From the NCBI RefSeq assembly GCF_042651485.1, contig NZ_JBHSDH010000013.1, forward strand, positions 744,001-808,000: 64,000 nucleotides of DNA, given 5' to 3'. The stretch is from Sphingorhabdus_B arenilitoris (GTDB lineage Bacteria; Pseudomonadota; Alphaproteobacteria; Sphingomonadales; Sphingomonadaceae). Positions 16,903 through 25,380 of this stretch are shown here, one piece after another. Under the pieces are notes generated by a model. The model was not told the DNA's origin and did no database searches. It saw nothing but the letters and a program-made list of their open reading frames with translations. Both the position numbers and the translations under genes were made by a program. Numbering within the stretch: position 1 is the stretch's first letter; each line of letters begins with the position of its first letter.

Positions 16903-17451
16903 TCAGTCTTCCTGTTCGTCTTCTAAAGTGTCGTCTTGCTCGATTTCGTCGGCCCCGTCACTCATCACGGGCGCAGTCGACGCAATCAAGCGATCTGTCA
17001 AGGTAAGCTTTGCGCTTTCCACATTTTCCATCCGGAAAACGGTGCTGCCATTTTTGCGGTCGTCGATGCTGATATCCTCACCATCAACGCCCAATATATC
17101 TCCGCGCAGCGTTTTGCGACCATCCACCAAACTGGCCAGTTTCACGCTTGCCTCATGCCCTGCCCAATCGGCATAATCGGACAGCCGCGTTAACGGCCGG
17201 TCAATGCCGGGCGAGCTGACTTCCAGCCGGTATGGCTCCTCTATCGGGTCCGCCTCATCAAATTTTTCCGAAATGCGCCGTGAAAGGGCCGCGCAATCCT
17301 CAATCACCAACTGCCGCGTATCGGGCCGTTCCGCCATAATTTGCAGTGTCAGGCCATCTTCGCCGCTCAACCATTTGACGCGCACCAAGGCAAAGCCCAA
17401 CGCTTTCGCTTCGGGTTCAATCAGAGGGATAAGGGCGTCTATTTCGGTCAA
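16903..17451 (-). CDS. rimP: ribosome maturation factor RimP
   Basis: A 182-residue 30S maturation factor. Recognised by the LEVSSPGIDRPL motif (about 87-98) at the junction of its two domains and by an N-terminal IDALIPLIEPEAKALGFALV helix-strand. The C-terminal tail (about 155-182) is very acidic, which is common in alphaproteobacteria. First gene of the nusA-infB-pnp operon; the operon promoter should lie in the 143 bp between 17452 and 17594, where no clear boxes were assigned. Confidence 0.93.
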   Translation of the reverse strand: MTEIDALIPLIEPEAKALGFALVRVKWLSGEDGLTLQIMAERPDTRQLVIEDCAALSRRISEKFDEADPIEEPYRLEVSSPGIDRPLTRLSDYADWAGHEASVKLASLVDGRKTLRGDILGVDGEDISIDDRKNGSTVFRMENVESAKLTLTDRLIASTAPVMSDGADEIEQDDTLEDEQED

Positions 17452-17594
17452 GTCACATCCTGCAATATAGTCGGTTCAAAATCGCAATACAAAAACCGCC
17501 AGCCCTTTTCAGCGCCAGCCCCAAATAGTATCACAATTTCGGGATACCCGCCAAATAGGATCATGCACGCGCAAATGCAAGGGGAATTTCGCTG

Positions 17595-18911
17595 CTACGT
17601 CATCAGCGTTAATAGCATTCCCAGACCAAGGCTAACCCCCATAACCCGCAACAGGCCCCATTTGAGATATAGCAGCAAAATGCCCGCAATCAGCGACAAT
17701 ATTGCGGCTTTGCCATTCAAGCTAACAAGGTCGGGAACGGTCATATGGAATGGGCCAGACTCTATCACATGGCTCGCATTGAACAGAAAATGGATCGCAA
17801 ACCAAAGCGCCAGATTGGCGATGACGCCGACTACCGCCGCCGTTACCCCCGCCAAAGCCGCAGATATGGCGGCATTGCCGCGCAGCCTTTCAATATGCGG
17901 CGCGCCGACGAATATCCACAAAAAGCAGGGTAAAAACGTGACCCAGCTGGTCAGCAGCCCGCCCAATATACCCGCGAGCATCGGGTCCAGCCCGCCCGGA
18001 TTGCGATATGCCGCCATAAAGCCCACAAATTGCAGCACCATAACCAACGGCCCCGGCGTCGATTCCGCCATGCCCAGCCCGTCGAGCATCTCCCCGGGCG
18101 CGAGCCAGCCCTTCCCCGTCACCGCAACTTGTCCGACCCATGCCAAAACCGCATAGGCCCCGCCAAACGTCAAAATCGCAAGCTGGCTGAAAAACAGTCC
18201 TATGTCGCTCCAGATGCTTTTGGGGCCGGTGGCAAACAGCAACCCGGCCAATGTCCCGCCCCACAGCACCGCGATGGCTATCGCGGCGCGCTTTGTGCTG
18301 CCCTGCTTATTTGCATCATCACTCAGCTCCGCCGGCGCTTTTTTCAGCAGCAAATATCCAGCTACGGCCGCAGCAATCACGACCAGCGGAAATGGCGCTG
18401 CAAAAAAGGCAAGCGCAATGAAAGCCACAACCGCGATGGCTTTTGCTTGCAGGTTGCTCAGCGCCTTTGCGCCAATGCGGAGCAGCGCCGACAGGACAAT
18501 CGCCAGAACCGCCGCCTTCATCCCGAAAAATAACCCCTGCATCCATCCCGCATCGGCAAAGCTGACATAGGCAACCGACAGCGCCATGATCGCTGCCATC
18601 CCGGGCAGAATAAAGAATATGCCCGCCAACAAACCCCCTTTGATCCCGTGCATCATCCATCCGCAATAGGCCGCTAGCTGCATCGCCTCTGGCCCCGGCA
18701 ACAGCATGCAGAAATTCAACGCGTGCATAAAACGGTCGTGGCTGATCCACCTTTTTTCCTCAACCAATATCCGGTGCATGACGGCAATCTGCCCTGCTGG
18801 CCCGCCAAAACTGAGCGCTGCAATCTTGCCCCATGCGGGCAATGCCCCCGATAAAGAAGGCAATGAATTTAACGGCGCATCTGGATGCGCCGGTTTCGTC
18901 AATTCAACCAT
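17595..18911 (-). CDS. chrA: chromate efflux transporter ChrA (two CHR domains)
   Basis: A 438-residue membrane protein built from two homologous CHR domains. The first starts at about residue 25 with ALSFGGPAGQIAVMHR and holds MLLPGPEAMQLA; the second starts at about 235 with LTFGGAYAVLAWVGQ and holds AESTPGPLVMVLQ. Long-chain ChrA proteins export chromate using the membrane potential. About ten hydrophobic segments are visible. No chrB or other metal-resistance gene is adjacent, so physiological substrate and induction are open. It shares its strand with the rimP operon but ends 143 bp before it. Confidence 0.93.
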   Translation of the reverse strand: MVELTKPAHPDAPLNSLPSLSGALPAWGKIAALSFGGPAGQIAVMHRILVEEKRWISHDRFMHALNFCMLLPGPEAMQLAAYCGWMMHGIKGGLLAGIFFILPGMAAIMALSVAYVSFADAGWMQGLFFGMKAAVLAIVLSALLRIGAKALSNLQAKAIAVVAFIALAFFAAPFPLVVIAAAVAGYLLLKKAPAELSDDANKQGSTKRAAIAIAVLWGGTLAGLLFATGPKSIWSDIGLFFSQLAILTFGGAYAVLAWVGQVAVTGKGWLAPGEMLDGLGMAESTPGPLVMVLQFVGFMAAYRNPGGLDPMLAGILGGLLTSWVTFLPCFLWIFVGAPHIERLRGNAAISAALAGVTAAVVGVIANLALWFAIHFLFNASHVIESGPFHMTVPDLVSLNGKAAILSLIAGILLLYLKWGLLRVMGVSLGLGMLLTLMT

Positions 18912-19011
18912 CGCGCCTTTATGCGCCGGTTGGAACCGAACAGGAAGCAGAGAGTTGCATCTGACAGCGGCAATACCTACTTGTTGAAAAAGCCAAAATC
19001 AGGAGCGAGCC

Positions 19012-20157
19012 ATGAAACCCATCTTCCCCATTTCCGCATTGAGCCTATTTGCAATCGCCTGTTCTTCCAATCAAGCAGGAGCAAATGATCCTCAAACAGC
19101 GTCCAGCGACGCGCCTTTTCAGGTAGAGATCGCAGGTGATTTTGATGAACCTTGGGCGATGACATTCCTTCCGGGCGGTGATGCGCTGGTCACCGAAAAA
19201 ACCGGCAAGCTACTGTGGCGGAAAGCGGGCGGCGATATCGCCGAAGTCGCTGGCGTGCCCAAAGTCGATTATGGCGGCCAAGGCGGGCTTGGCGATGTCA
19301 TCATCGCCCCCGATTTTGCGACCAGCAAAACGGTTTACCTCTCTTATGTTGAAGCCGGCGAAGATGACACTCGCGGCGCGGTCGCCGATATGTTCACCCT
19401 TGATACCACCGGCGCTACGCCGAAACTGATCAATGGCAAACGTATCTGGACGCAATATCCAAAAGTCACCGGAAAGGGGCATTATTCGCACCGGCTGGTC
19501 TTCTCACCCGACGGCAAATATCTGTTCATCGGATCGGGCGAGCGGCAGAAATTCGACCCGGCGCAGGATATGGACAGCAATATGGGTAAGATTGTCCGGC
19601 TCTTCCCCGATGGCAGCATCCCCAAGGACAATCCTTTCTACACAGAGGGCAATCCCGTCCGTTCGCAAATCTGGTCACTGGGGCACCGCAATATATTGGG
19701 CATCGCCTTTGACAGTGCGGGGCAGCTTTGGAATCAGGAAATGGGCCCGGCGCATGGCGATGAGCTGAACCTAGTCAAACCCAAGGCGAATTATGGCTAT
19801 CCCATTGTGTCCAATGGCGATCATTATGATGGCCGCGATATTCCCGACCATACCGAAGGCGACGGATTTGAAGCGCCTGCGGTTTGGTGGAACCCGGCCA
19901 TTTCGCCCGCAGGCCTTGCTTATTATAACGCCGACCTGTTCCCCGAATGGAAAAATTCGATGTTCATCGGCGCATTGGGCGGTGAAGCCTTGGTCCGTGT
20001 GCAGCTGAACGGCGATAGCGCGGCAAAGGCCGATCAATGGCAAATGGACGCCCGCATTCGCGAAGTTGAAACTGGCCCTGATGGCGCGTTATGGGTGCTT
20101 GAGGACGGCGGCAAGCGCGGCGAAGGCCGATTGTTGAAACTAACGCCAAAACGCTAA
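19012..20157 (+). CDS. PQQ-dependent aldose sugar dehydrogenase-type lipoprotein
   Basis: A 381-residue protein of the soluble glucose dehydrogenase (GdhB/YliI) beta-propeller family. Family blocks seen: PWAMTFLPGGDALVTEKTG near the start, HYSHRLVFSPDGKYLFIGSG, GHRNILGIAFD, the ligand loop MGPAHGDELNLVKPKANYGYP, and PAGLAYYN. The N-terminus has a lipobox (FAIAC, Cys17), so the enzyme is probably anchored on the periplasmic side of a membrane. Members oxidise aldoses with PQQ; no PQQ biosynthesis genes are in the window. An AGGAG-like site precedes the ATG. Confidence 0.88.
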   Translation: MKPIFPISALSLFAIACSSNQAGANDPQTASSDAPFQVEIAGDFDEPWAMTFLPGGDALVTEKTGKLLWRKAGGDIAEVAGVPKVDYGGQGGLGDVIIAPDFATSKTVYLSYVEAGEDDTRGAVADMFTLDTTGATPKLINGKRIWTQYPKVTGKGHYSHRLVFSPDGKYLFIGSGERQKFDPAQDMDSNMGKIVRLFPDGSIPKDNPFYTEGNPVRSQIWSLGHRNILGIAFDSAGQLWNQEMGPAHGDELNLVKPKANYGYPIVSNGDHYDGRDIPDHTEGDGFEAPAVWWNPAISPAGLAYYNADLFPEWKNSMFIGALGGEALVRVQLNGDSAAKADQWQMDARIREVETGPDGALWVLEDGGKRGEGRLLKLTPKR

Positions 20158-20179
20158 AGCAAAACCAGCCTGCCTGCTG

Positions 20180-21022
20180 CTATTCCGCCGTTGTCACCGT
20201 CCCCGCCAAATCGGCGAGGAAAGAGCGTACGCGTTTGGCATTCACGCCAAGGTCGCTTTGGCCAACCCTGCTGACCGAGCGCATATCGATGATGCTTTCT
20301 TTGCCATCATCGGTTGGGCGGACGCGCAGCACAATGTCGTCCTTAAACCGGAATAAGGTGCTCGTTTCGGTTGCTTCCATCCGGCCTTGTTCCGGCTGGA
20401 AGGATGCTATTTCCCAGCCGCGCGCCTTGGCCAGCCGCTGCGCCTTTGCCATTACTTCGCCCACCGGCTGCGCAATGCGGACGGTGCGGATATCGGAATA
20501 AGCTTCCTGATGAATTTTGGTCCATCGCTGCTGCGGATTCAGCCCGCGCATATCTTCATCCTCGGCGCCAGGGACGTTATCGAGATTGTCGGCACGCAGC
20601 GGCAGGGCCTGAAACGCAGGGGGATCGGCGAGATCGGTGGAAATATCGTGAATGCGCGGTTCTGCCTTGCCAGCCATATTGGCGAGCCATCCGGCATAAA
20701 ATAGAGCGATAGCGATACCGAGCCACAATAGCGGCCGGCGCGCTTTACCTGCACGTTTGCGCAAAAACACAAATAGGCCGCCCAGCAAAACCGCCACGAC
20801 GCAGACCCAAAAGGACCAGAACATACCCGTTATCGCAAAACCAAAGCCCCAAAGCCCGATCCCCGATCCCACCGGTCCAATCAGTCCCCACAGCGCGGCA
20901 CCGACAGCCAGCGCCAATATCAAATAGGTTTGCCAGTCCCGCTGCGCCGTAAAACCTCGCGCTACCTCGTTGTCAGCCAATGGCGCATTTGCTGCCGCCG
21001 GATCGATATTGTCGCCTGTCAT
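20180..21022 (-). CDS. DUF1499 domain membrane protein
   Basis: A 280-residue protein. Three hydrophobic segments occur at about 32-50, 57-88 and 98-117, and the C-terminal half (about 122-280) is a DUF1499 domain, with AYSDIRTVRIAQPVGEVMAKAQRLAKARGWEI and the terminal SRVGQSDLGVNAKRVRSFLADL block. DUF1499 has no assigned chemistry; proteins of this layout are common in sphingomonads and rhizobia. It is convergent with the sugar dehydrogenase gene and divergent from the MFS gene. Confidence 0.85.
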   Translation of the reverse strand: MTGDNIDPAAANAPLADNEVARGFTAQRDWQTYLILALAVGAALWGLIGPVGSGIGLWGFGFAITGMFWSFWVCVVAVLLGGLFVFLRKRAGKARRPLLWLGIAIALFYAGWLANMAGKAEPRIHDISTDLADPPAFQALPLRADNLDNVPGAEDEDMRGLNPQQRWTKIHQEAYSDIRTVRIAQPVGEVMAKAQRLAKARGWEIASFQPEQGRMEATETSTLFRFKDDIVLRVRPTDDGKESIIDMRSVSRVGQSDLGVNAKRVRSFLADLAGTVTTAE

Positions 21023-21138
21023 GTCCTATTTCCCTAAAAATGCTTTTCTAATCGTAACCGCTAAACCAAATTCGGCACAAAAACAATTTTCGTTATTTGC
21101 ATGGACAAAAAACGCGGCTGCCGCCACAGGAAGCGGTA

Positions 21139-22452
21139 ATGTCAGAGCAGACTATCTTGAATAAACGCGCCATGCGCTTTGTGCTGATTACCGTGTTCAT
21201 CTATTCGGCCGGTTTTGGCATCATCATGCCTGCCCTGCCTGATTTAATTCAAGCGTTGGAGGGCTTTACCCTATCCGAAGCCACCCGCATGGGGGCCTGG
21301 ATCGGCGCGACTTATGCGATTTTCCAATTTGCGCTCGGCCCTTTGGTCGGCAATTTGGGCGACCGGTTCGGGCGGCGTCCGGTATTTTTGGTTTCGCTTT
21401 TTGCCTTTGGCTTTGACTTTTTGCTGATGGGTATGGCGCAGTCGATTGTCTGGTTATTTATAGGCCGGGCCATTGCGGGCGGATTGGGCGCGATATTCGG
21501 CCCCGCCAACGCCGCCATGGCCGACCTGTCGGATGAAAAAGATCGCGCCGCAAGCTTCGGTATGGTTGGCGCGGCATTCGGTATTGGCTTTATCATCGGC
21601 CCTGCCATTGGCGGCTTGATCGCCGACCCGCATTTGGTTGAGGGCTTGTTTGCGGCAATCGGCATGAATGATACCGCCCGCTTCATGGCCGAACATAGCA
21701 CCCGCCTGCCCTTCTTTTTCGCGGCGCTAATGGCTTTTGCCAATTTCATTTATGGTTGGTTCGTGTTTCCCGAAACCATGCCAAAGGAAAACCGCCGCCA
21801 TTTCCGGCTCAATCGCGCCAATCCTCTAGGCGCATTGATGAATTTAGGCACAGTGCCCAGCCTGCTGCCGGTTGCGCTGGTCTATTTCCTGTGGTCTTTT
21901 GCGGGTCAAATCTACCCCGCGTCATGGAGCTTTTTTGCAAAGGCGCAATATGGCTGGGACACGAAAATGGTCGGCCTGTCGCTGACTGCTGTTGGTATAT
22001 CCATGGCTTTTTGCCAGGCCTTAGTGATCAAACGCGCGGTTAACTATTTTGGTGAGCGGCGCACAGCACAAATTGGGATGACATTTGGCCTGGCCGGATT
22101 CATCCTCCTCGCGCTAATTACCAACGGTACTATAGCGCTGGTCCTGTGTTTTGTCATGGGACTACAGGGGATTGCGCAACCTGCGCTCAATTCGATGATG
22201 TCGCGCCGTCTGCCCGCCGACCGGCAGGGCGAGCTGCAGGGCTTTAACGGCAGCATGGCTGCGCTGGCATTTTTGCTGGCACAATTGATTTTCAACTTCA
22301 CCCTGGCCTATTTCACCAGCGCCGCTGCGCCCGTCCATTTCCCCGGCGCGCCATTTGTGATCGCGGCGGTATTTGCGGCTATTTCCCTAACGACACTCAC
22401 CCTACTGCGCCGGGCACCAGAGGCAGAAGCAGAAACAGCAAAAGACGTATAA
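21139..22452 (+). CDS. MFS transporter, TetA-like drug exporter family
   Basis: A 437-residue transporter with 12 hydrophobic segments. The conserved loop 2-3 motif GNLGDRFGRRPV and the loop 4-5 antiporter motif GFIIGPAIGG place it with the TetA/multidrug H+ antiporters. The ATG at 21139 was preferred over an upstream start at 21097 because AGGAAG lies at good distance before it and similarity starts there. No TetR-type regulator is next to it; the substrate is unknown. The GNAT gene begins two bases after its stop. Confidence 0.88.
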   Translation: MSEQTILNKRAMRFVLITVFIYSAGFGIIMPALPDLIQALEGFTLSEATRMGAWIGATYAIFQFALGPLVGNLGDRFGRRPVFLVSLFAFGFDFLLMGMAQSIVWLFIGRAIAGGLGAIFGPANAAMADLSDEKDRAASFGMVGAAFGIGFIIGPAIGGLIADPHLVEGLFAAIGMNDTARFMAEHSTRLPFFFAALMAFANFIYGWFVFPETMPKENRRHFRLNRANPLGALMNLGTVPSLLPVALVYFLWSFAGQIYPASWSFFAKAQYGWDTKMVGLSLTAVGISMAFCQALVIKRAVNYFGERRTAQIGMTFGLAGFILLALITNGTIALVLCFVMGLQGIAQPALNSMMSRRLPADRQGELQGFNGSMAALAFLLAQLIFNFTLAYFTSAAAPVHFPGAPFVIAAVFAAISLTTLTLLRRAPEAEAETAKDV

Positions 22453-22454
22453 AT

Positions 22455-22961
22455 ATGGTTGAACTTCTCCCGCTTAGCGCGTGCGATCCCGGCGCGATTG
22501 AAAATCTGCTGGATGCTGCATTTGGTACGGACCGGAAAAGCCGTACGGCCTATTTGCTGCGCGACGGGACCGCTTGTATGCCTGCTTTGTCTTTTGGGCT
22601 TTTATCCAGCACGCATTTGATCGGCAGCATTCAATGCTGGCCGGTTTTGATCGAAGCATCCGACGGCGATAGCGCAGCGATGGTTTTGGTCGGTCCGGTT
22701 GCGGTTGCGCCAGAGTTACAGGGGCTGGGCCATGGTCAGGCATTGATGCAAGCGATGGTCGATGCCGCGATGCTGGAGGGCAATCCGCCGATGGTGATGA
22801 TTGGCGATGCCGAATATTATGGCCGCTTCGGTTTTTCGGCGGCCGAAACAGCGGGCTGGAATTTACCCGGCCCATTTGAGCAGAACCGTCTGTTACTGCG
22901 CAATGAAGGCGACTATATCCTGCCGCTAACCGGAATGATCGGGCCTGATATTGGCGATTGA
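22455..22961 (+). CDS. GNAT family N-acetyltransferase (YhbS-like)
   Basis: A 168-residue acetyltransferase. The acetyl-CoA binding motif A is VLVGPVAVAPELQGLGHGQALMQ (about 75-97), followed by YYGRFGFSAAETAGW, typical of the YhbS branch. The substrate is unknown. It starts two bases after the MFS stop, so it is cotranscribed with the exporter; an acetylation-export pair for one compound is possible but unproven. Confidence 0.88.
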   Translation: MVELLPLSACDPGAIENLLDAAFGTDRKSRTAYLLRDGTACMPALSFGLLSSTHLIGSIQCWPVLIEASDGDSAAMVLVGPVAVAPELQGLGHGQALMQAMVDAAMLEGNPPMVMIGDAEYYGRFGFSAAETAGWNLPGPFEQNRLLLRNEGDYILPLTGMIGPDIGD

Positions 22962-23000
22962 GGGCTTTGCATTCGGCAAAAGCCCCCCTATCTGTTGACT

Positions 23001-23579
23001 ATGCCTTATACACCGCCGCCCGATCTTGCCTCTTTGTCGCTTGCCGAAATCGCCGAGCTGGTGAAACAGCGCAAACTGCCGCCGGTCGATCAATGGAACC
23101 CGGAGGCCCAAAGCGACAGTTTCATGCGCATCACCGCCGATGGCCGCTGGTTTCATAAAGGCGGGCAGATTAAACGCCCCGCGATGATCCGCGCTTTTTC
23201 GTCGCTGCTGCGATGTGACGATGATGGGCAGCATTGGCTCGTCACGCCTTATGAAAAACAATCGATAGAGGTTGAAGATGCGCCCTTTATCGCAGTCGAA
23301 GTGCGAACCGAGGGTGAAGGCGACAATCGCCAATTGGTGCTGCGGCTCAACAGCGATGATCTGGTCCTGCTCGACGGGGATCATCCGCTGGTCATGCGGG
23401 AACAACCGCAAGAGGATGGCGCGCCGCCGCTGCCTTACGTAAATGTACGCGGCAATTTATGGGCAAAGCTTGCCCGGCCGGTCTATTATGAGCTGGCCGA
23501 AATGGCGCTGGCCGAAAATGCCGATAGCCCGGGCCTGTGGAGCAGCGGATCCTATTTCACATTGGGCAGCAGCATATGA
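23001..23579 (+). CDS. DUF1285 domain protein
   Basis: A 192-residue protein recognised as DUF1285 by its N-terminal LASLSLAEIAELVKQRKLPPVDQWNPE, the central MRITADGRWFHKGGQIKRPAMIRAFSSLLR and the C-terminal NLWAKLARPVYYELAEMA. The beta-rich fold has no assigned reaction. ATG 23001 was preferred over the in-frame TTG at 22995. Its stop overlaps the Nudix gene start (ATGA), so the two are coupled and probably coexpressed with the CCA-adding enzyme. Confidence 0.88.
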   Translation: MPYTPPPDLASLSLAEIAELVKQRKLPPVDQWNPEAQSDSFMRITADGRWFHKGGQIKRPAMIRAFSSLLRCDDDGQHWLVTPYEKQSIEVEDAPFIAVEVRTEGEGDNRQLVLRLNSDDLVLLDGDHPLVMREQPQEDGAPPLPYVNVRGNLWAKLARPVYYELAEMALAENADSPGLWSSGSYFTLGSSI

Positions 23580-24160
23580 GTTTGATCCAAAGGATCACCG
23601 CAGCGATTGATCCGGCCATCGCCATCACCGTTGAGGATGAACGCTATTTGGGTGATGCCGTCGCAGCGCATAGGGCAGCGGCCGTGCTCATCCCGATTAC
23701 CGACCGCGCCGAACCGGGCGTAATCCTGACGCAGCGGCCGGATAATCTGCGCAGCCACGCAGGTCAGGTGGCATTCCCCGGCGGAAAAATCGACGCGGAT
23801 GACAATGGCCCGATTGGCGCGGCACTGCGCGAAGCCGAAGAGGAACTCGCTATCCCATCCGCCCAAGTGCAAGTGATTGGCGCGACCGACGATTATTTTT
23901 CCGGCAGCGGTTATCGCATCACGCCCGTGCTCGGCATGATCCCGCCCGACCTGACGCTGGTTCCCAATCCGGGCGAGGTTGAGGATTGGTTTGAGGTTCC
24001 GCTCAGCTTCCTGCTCGACCCCGCCAACGTCCAGAGAAAAAGCGCGGTGTGGATGGGCCGGGAACGGCAATATTATGATATGCAGTGGCAGGATCGCCGC
24101 ATTTGGGGTGTTACCGCTGGCATTATCGCCAATCTGGCTCGGCGGATGAGGGCGCTATGA
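23576..24160 (+). CDS. CoA pyrophosphatase, Nudix family
   Basis: A 194-residue Nudix hydrolase of the NudL/CoAse branch, which cuts CoA to acyl-phosphopantetheine and 3',5'-ADP. The CoAse signature LTQRPDNLRSHAGQVAFPGG is at 51-70, and the Nudix helix REAEEEL at 85-91; the first Nudix acidic residue is Asp instead of Glu, as in other members of this branch. The ATG at 23576 overlaps the DUF1285 stop, and the stop overlaps the next gene's ATG at 24157, so three genes are coupled. Confidence 0.92.
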   Translation: MSLIQRITAAIDPAIAITVEDERYLGDAVAAHRAAAVLIPITDRAEPGVILTQRPDNLRSHAGQVAFPGGKIDADDNGPIGAALREAEEELAIPSAQVQVIGATDDYFSGSGYRITPVLGMIPPDLTLVPNPGEVEDWFEVPLSFLLDPANVQRKSAVWMGRERQYYDMQWQDRRIWGVTAGIIANLARRMRAL

Positions 24161-25380
24161 CTCAGATGCCCGATGCCGAATGGCTGCATTCTCCGGGTTT
24201 GGCCCGGGTGATAGCTGCGCTGAAAAGCAATGACGGCCCGCCGCGCCTTGTCGGCGGGGCGGTGCGAGATAACCTGCTTGGCTTTTCAGTGACCGACATC
24301 GATTTGGCCACACCGCTTGTGCCGCAGGATGTCATGGGCCGGCTTGAGGCAGACCGGATCAAGGCCATCCCCACGGGCATCGATCATGGCACGGTGACCG
24401 CCGTTGCCGATGGGCATAGCTTTGAAATAACCACCCTGCGCCGCGACGTATCCACCGACGGCCGCCGCGCGACTGTTGCTTTCTCCACCGATTGGCAGGA
24501 GGATGCAGCGCGGCGGGACTTTACGTTAAACGCGCTCTATGCCGATCCAGTCACCCGAGAGATTTTCGATTATTTTGGCGGGCTGGAGGATTTGAAAAAC
24601 CGCCATTTGCGTTTTATCGGCAGCGCGGCGCAGCGCATAGCCGAGGATCATCTGCGGATCCTGCGTTACTTCCGCTTTCTCGCTCGTTTTGGCGGGGGTC
24701 AGGTGAATGACGAAGCGCTGGCCGCTTGTTCGGCGGCTGCGGCAAAAATGATGGCTTTGTCGCGTGAGCGAATCGCCAGCGAGCTCATCAAAATCATGGA
24801 CCTGCCCGATCCGGTGCAGTCGGTTACGCTGATGGCTGAACATGGTATCTTCATGCCATTCCTGCCCGAATATGACCGGATGGCACCGAACCGGCTACAG
24901 CGCCTGATCCAGCGCGAAGTCCACGTTGGCCAGCGCACTTCGGCCACGACTAGGCTGCTCTGCCTATTGCCGATCGACGCGCAGGTCGCCGATAAGGCAG
25001 CGATGCGGTTGAAGCTGTCGAACCGGATGCGAAAAGAAATTGCCGCCCGGATGAAGGGCAGCGAAATCACCGCATCCACTATCCGTGCCTTCGCTTATCG
25101 GACCGATTTGCTGAGTGCCCGCGACGCCGCGATTTTATTTGCGCCGGATGAAGAATTGCCAGCCGCGCTCCGCCAATTGGCCGATTGGCAGATACCGGTA
25201 TTTCCGGTCAAAGGCGGCGATATTATTGCCAAAGGATTGATTGCCGGGCCTGTTGTTGCCCGCACGATGGAGGAGATTCGGGCGGCTTGGATAGAGCACG
25301 CCTTCCCGGACGGCGACGCGCTCGATAGGCTAGTGGATCAGCGCGTGGAGGCCGCTCTGCTCGCTTCTAAAAAGGAATAA
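24157..25380 (+). CDS. cca: CCA tRNA nucleotidyltransferase
   Basis: A 407-residue class II nucleotidyltransferase that adds or repairs the 3' CCA of tRNAs. Visible motifs are LVGGAVRDNLLG (31-42), the catalytic DIDLAT (47-52), RRATVAF, RRDFTLNALY and EDHLRILRYFRFLARFG. The ATG overlaps the Nudix stop. The 3' end overlaps the convergent GGDEF-EAL gene by 43 bp. The gene ends the run that begins with the MFS exporter. Confidence 0.95.
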   Translation: MTQMPDAEWLHSPGLARVIAALKSNDGPPRLVGGAVRDNLLGFSVTDIDLATPLVPQDVMGRLEADRIKAIPTGIDHGTVTAVADGHSFEITTLRRDVSTDGRRATVAFSTDWQEDAARRDFTLNALYADPVTREIFDYFGGLEDLKNRHLRFIGSAAQRIAEDHLRILRYFRFLARFGGGQVNDEALAACSAAAAKMMALSRERIASELIKIMDLPDPVQSVTLMAEHGIFMPFLPEYDRMAPNRLQRLIQREVHVGQRTSATTRLLCLLPIDAQVADKAAMRLKLSNRMRKEIAARMKGSEITASTIRAFAYRTDLLSARDAAILFAPDEELPAALRQLADWQIPVFPVKGGDIIAKGLIAGPVVARTMEEIRAAWIEHAFPDGDALDRLVDQRVEAALLASKKE